Positions 62,072-64,000 of a DNA stretch of 64,000 nt are shown here, piece by piece. The stretch lies in the NCBI RefSeq assembly GCF_004785795.1, contig NZ_SRRO01000001.1:248001-312000 (forward strand), written 5' to 3'. Position numbers and translations under genes: made by a program. This DNA comes from Nocardioides eburneiflavus. Its GTDB lineage: Bacteria; Actinomycetota; Actinomycetes; Propionibacteriales; Nocardioidaceae. How positions within the stretch are numbered: the stretch's first letter is position 1; every line of letters starts with the position of its first letter. The notes under the pieces were generated by a model. The model ran no database searches. It was not told where the DNA came from and was given only the letters and a program-made list of their open reading frames with translations.

Positions 62072-62722
62072 GTGATCACCCTCGCCCACGACCTCGAGAG
62101 CATCCACCACGACCTCGCGCACCGCCTGGCCCTGGCCGCCGACGCACGACCCGACGTGCGCCACCCGCGCGACCACTACACCGCCATCGACACGTTCCTG
62201 GCCGCGGCCAGCCGGCACAACGCCGCGATGGTCGACGCGATCGCGCCACTCGTCCGCCACCTGCCCGGCGGCCACGACCTCGCGCACGAGTTCCTGGCCG
62301 CCAGCCGCTCCTACGAGGAGTCCCTCGCCCAGGTGAAGGCCAAGCTGTACGGCTCCACGTTCGCCGTCGGGCGGCCGTGGCCACCCATCTGGCAGGACGT
62401 GCGCCACGAGTTCGACCGGGTGCGCGACCTGGAGCGACGGCTCGCCGCGACCCTGCTCGCGACGGAGCCGGACGACCCCCGCGACCTGGGCATGCTGCTC
62501 CACCACGCCGAGCTGGCCTCGCCCACGCGACCTCACCCCTGGATCCCCCACCAGGGCGTGGTCGGGCACCTCGCGCGCGCTGTCGCCCGCCGGGTCGACC
62601 GGTTCTGGGACGCCGCCGAGGGACGCATGGTCCCCGAGCCGGTGCGCCACCACGACCGCGACCACCAGGGTCCGCTGACCCAGTACCTCCTGGGCGACCC
62701 GCACCTCGGGGAGGAGTCATGA
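62072..62722 (+). CDS. Small histidine-rich helical protein, possibly hemerythrin-like
   Basis: A 216-residue helical protein. Histidines recur in helical settings (IHHDLAHRLA near 9, HYTAIDTFLAAASRHNAAM near 36, GGHDLAHEFLA near 68, LLHHAELA near 145), which resembles HHE/hemerythrin domains that hold a di-iron centre, but the exact ligand set is not clear. GTG 62072 is preferred: GAAGGAG ends 9 bases before it, while the GTG at 62042 and ATG at 62063 lack proper spacing. It overlaps no gene; the next start is 8 bases downstream, so the two are probably one unit. Confidence 0.62.
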   Translation: MITLAHDLESIHHDLAHRLALAADARPDVRHPRDHYTAIDTFLAAASRHNAAMVDAIAPLVRHLPGGHDLAHEFLAASRSYEESLAQVKAKLYGSTFAVGRPWPPIWQDVRHEFDRVRDLERRLAATLLATEPDDPRDLGMLLHHAELASPTRPHPWIPHQGVVGHLARAVARRVDRFWDAAEGRMVPEPVRHHDRDHQGPLTQYLLGDPHLGEES

Positions 62723-62729
62723 TGATGGA

Positions 62730-64000
62730 GTGCCCCTCAACGTCGAGCTCGCGGAGATCCGGGACTTCCTCGCGTCCCACGCACCGTTCGACTCCCTCCC
62801 GGCTGCGGTCCTCGAGTCGGTCCCGCCCCGGCTGAGCATCGGCTACCACCGCCGCGGCACCGTGGTGCTCGCCGAGGGCAGCACCCCCGTCGAGCTGCTG
62901 GTCGTGAGGTCGGGTGCCGTCGAGCTCCGCGACCGCGACGGCGAGCTCGTCGAACGGGGGGCTGCCGGCACCTGCATCGGCGGCGCCGCACTGGCGACCG
63001 GGGCACCGCAGCCGGTCACGGTCCACGCGATCGAGGACACCCTGGTCCTGGCCTGCCCGGCCGAGCTGTTCCACCAGCTGCGCGAGCGGCACGCCGACTT
63101 CGCCTCCTTCTTCGAGCACCGCGCCGGACGGCTCCGTGAGGCCGTCGCCCGGCAGCGACGGGAAGGGGCCGGCGCAGAGCGGTCGGTGCTGTCCAGCACG
63201 GTGGGCGACCTCGTGGGCCGGGCACCGGTGAGCGTCCGCGCCGACGCCTCCGTCCTGGAGGCTGCGCGGACGATGTCGGCCGAGCGCATCTCCTCGGTGC
63301 TCGTCAGCGACGGCGAGGTCCTCGTCGGCATCCTGACGGACCGCGACCTGCGCACCCGGGTCCTCGCGGCCGGGGTGGACCCGGAGAGCCCCGTGTCGAC
63401 GGTGATGACGCCGGACCCGGCGACCACCCGCCCCGCCGCCCCGGCCCTGGAGGCCCTGCTCGAGATGGTGCGACGCAACATCCACCACCTGCCCGTGGTC
63501 GACGACGGCCGACCCGCCGGCGTGATCACGGCGACCGACCTCCTCCGGCTCCAGCAGGCGAATCCCGTCTTCCTCGTCGGTGACATCGCCAAGGCCCCCG
63601 ACGTGGCCACGGTCGCGGAGCTGGCGGCCCGGCTGCCGTGGGTCGTCGTCGGGCTCGTCCGGCAGGGCACGTCGGCCCACGACGCCGGCCGGGTCGTCAC
63701 CACCGTCGGGGACGCGATCGAGCAGCAGGTCATCGCGCTCGCCGAGGCCGGCCTCGGTGCGCCGCCGGTGCCGTACGCCTGGCTGACCCTGGGCTCGCGG
63801 GCCCGGTTCGAGCAGGCCCTCGCCCCCGACCAGGACCATGCGCTGCTGCTGCACGACGACTACCGGTCCGACGAGCACGGGCCCTGGTTCGCCGAGCTCG
63901 CCGAGCTCGTCACGCGCGGCCTGGAGACCGTCGGCTACCCCCGGTGCCGCGGCGACAAGATGGCCACGAACCCGATGTGGCGCCAGCCCCTCCACACCTG
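62730..64000 (+). CDS. Cyclic-nucleotide/CBS/DUF294 nucleotidyltransferase-like protein (cut by window end)
   Basis: The frame from GTG 62730 runs to the window end (423 codons). An N-terminal cNMP-binding-like barrel (RRGTVVLAEGSTPVELLVVRSGAVELRDRDG) is followed by a pair of CBS domains (VSVRADASVLEAARTMSAERISSVLVSDGEVLVGILTDRDL; TTRPAAPALEALLEMVRRNIHHLPVVDDGRPAGVITATDLLRL) and the start of a DUF294 nucleotidyltransferase-like domain (PYAWLTLGSRARFEQALAPDQDHALLLHDD), where GSRAR and DQD form the active site. It may sense adenosine nucleotides. The start is not certain; GGAGGAG is 14 bases upstream. Confidence 0.85.
   Translation, partial: MPLNVELAEIRDFLASHAPFDSLPAAVLESVPPRLSIGYHRRGTVVLAEGSTPVELLVVRSGAVELRDRDGELVERGAAGTCIGGAALATGAPQPVTVHAIEDTLVLACPAELFHQLRERHADFASFFEHRAGRLREAVARQRREGAGAERSVLSSTVGDLVGRAPVSVRADASVLEAARTMSAERISSVLVSDGEVLVGILTDRDLRTRVLAAGVDPESPVSTVMTPDPATTRPAAPALEALLEMVRRNIHHLPVVDDGRPAGVITATDLLRLQQANPVFLVGDIAKAPDVATVAELAARLPWVVVGLVRQGTSAHDAGRVVTTVGDAIEQQVIALAEAGLGAPPVPYAWLTLGSRARFEQALAPDQDHALLLHDDYRSDEHGPWFAELAELVTRGLETVGYPRCRGDKMATNPMWRQPLHT

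Overview
The window is high-GC DNA from an actinobacterium, most likely Nocardioides or a close relative in the Nocardioidaceae. The evidence is the strong G/C third-position bias, Lsr2, RadA, DisA and ClpC, a mixed folate/FtsH/TilS cluster of actinobacterial type, a SigJ-type sigma factor, and many promoters whose -10 box lies 6-8 bases before the start codon (leaderless transcripts). Apart from one IS110-family insertion the region looks chromosomal. I found no tRNA, rRNA, CRISPR array or prophage.

Layout. 1-1165: start of a Ppx/GppA phosphatase gene (minus strand) and a Cys-rich unknown. 1258-8337: a tightly overlapping seven-gene operon of Ebo type: inositol-3-phosphate-synthase-like protein, EboC (UbiA prenyltransferase), TIM-barrel isomerase, EboA, EboB (TatD), EboE, EboF (alkaline phosphatase fold). 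8396-10754: glyoxalase-fold protein, methyltransferase and a convergent LacI regulator. About 11250-12715: IS1111-group insertion sequence. 12765-20616: radA, disA, an anchored secreted protein, mutY, clpC, lsr2. 20714-26368: minus-strand operon for pantothenate/CoA and NAD synthesis (DUF2520 protein, panC, panD, nadB, nadC, coaX). 26494-29691: two glycosyltransferases and a sulfotransferase. 29746-33228: osmoprotectant ABC importer with divergently transcribed ATPase. 33334-35734: double-GNAT protein, coiled-coil membrane protein, DUF3180. 35748-45848: folK, folB, folP, folE, ftsH, hpt, [DUF559 nuclease-like cassette], tilS, zinc metalloprotease, dacB. 45961-48885: ppa and lon. 49104-53944: sigJ, an AhpD-like protein, hydrolase, methyltransferase, acyl-CoA oxidase/dehydrogenase. 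53981-57656: sulfotransferase, NlpC/P60 endopeptidase, PAP2 membrane enzyme. 57678-61412: thiamin ABC importer under a TPP riboswitch. 61552-64000: GNAT, a small histidine-rich protein, and a cyclic-nucleotide/CBS/DUF294 protein cut by the window end.

The genes are mostly housekeeping: cofactor synthesis (CoA, NAD, folate, thiamin uptake), DNA repair with c-di-AMP signalling, proteolysis (ClpC, Lon, FtsH) and cell-wall turnover (DacB, NlpC/P60). The Ebo-type operon is the main specialised pathway; relatives elsewhere move or mature secondary-metabolite precursors, and here an inositol-phosphate-synthase-like enzyme leads the operon.

The most unusual structures are non-coding: (i) a DUF559 gene between tilS and hpt, flanked by paired palindromes with identical 64-bp spacing; (ii) a twice-occurring covarying hairpin at 34459-34591; (iii) a two-part palindromic element at 33257-33309 and, inverted, at 56527-56577; (iv) divergent start codons 3 bp apart (32208/32212), each promoter lying inside the other gene; (v) leaderless -10 boxes at about 17 genes.
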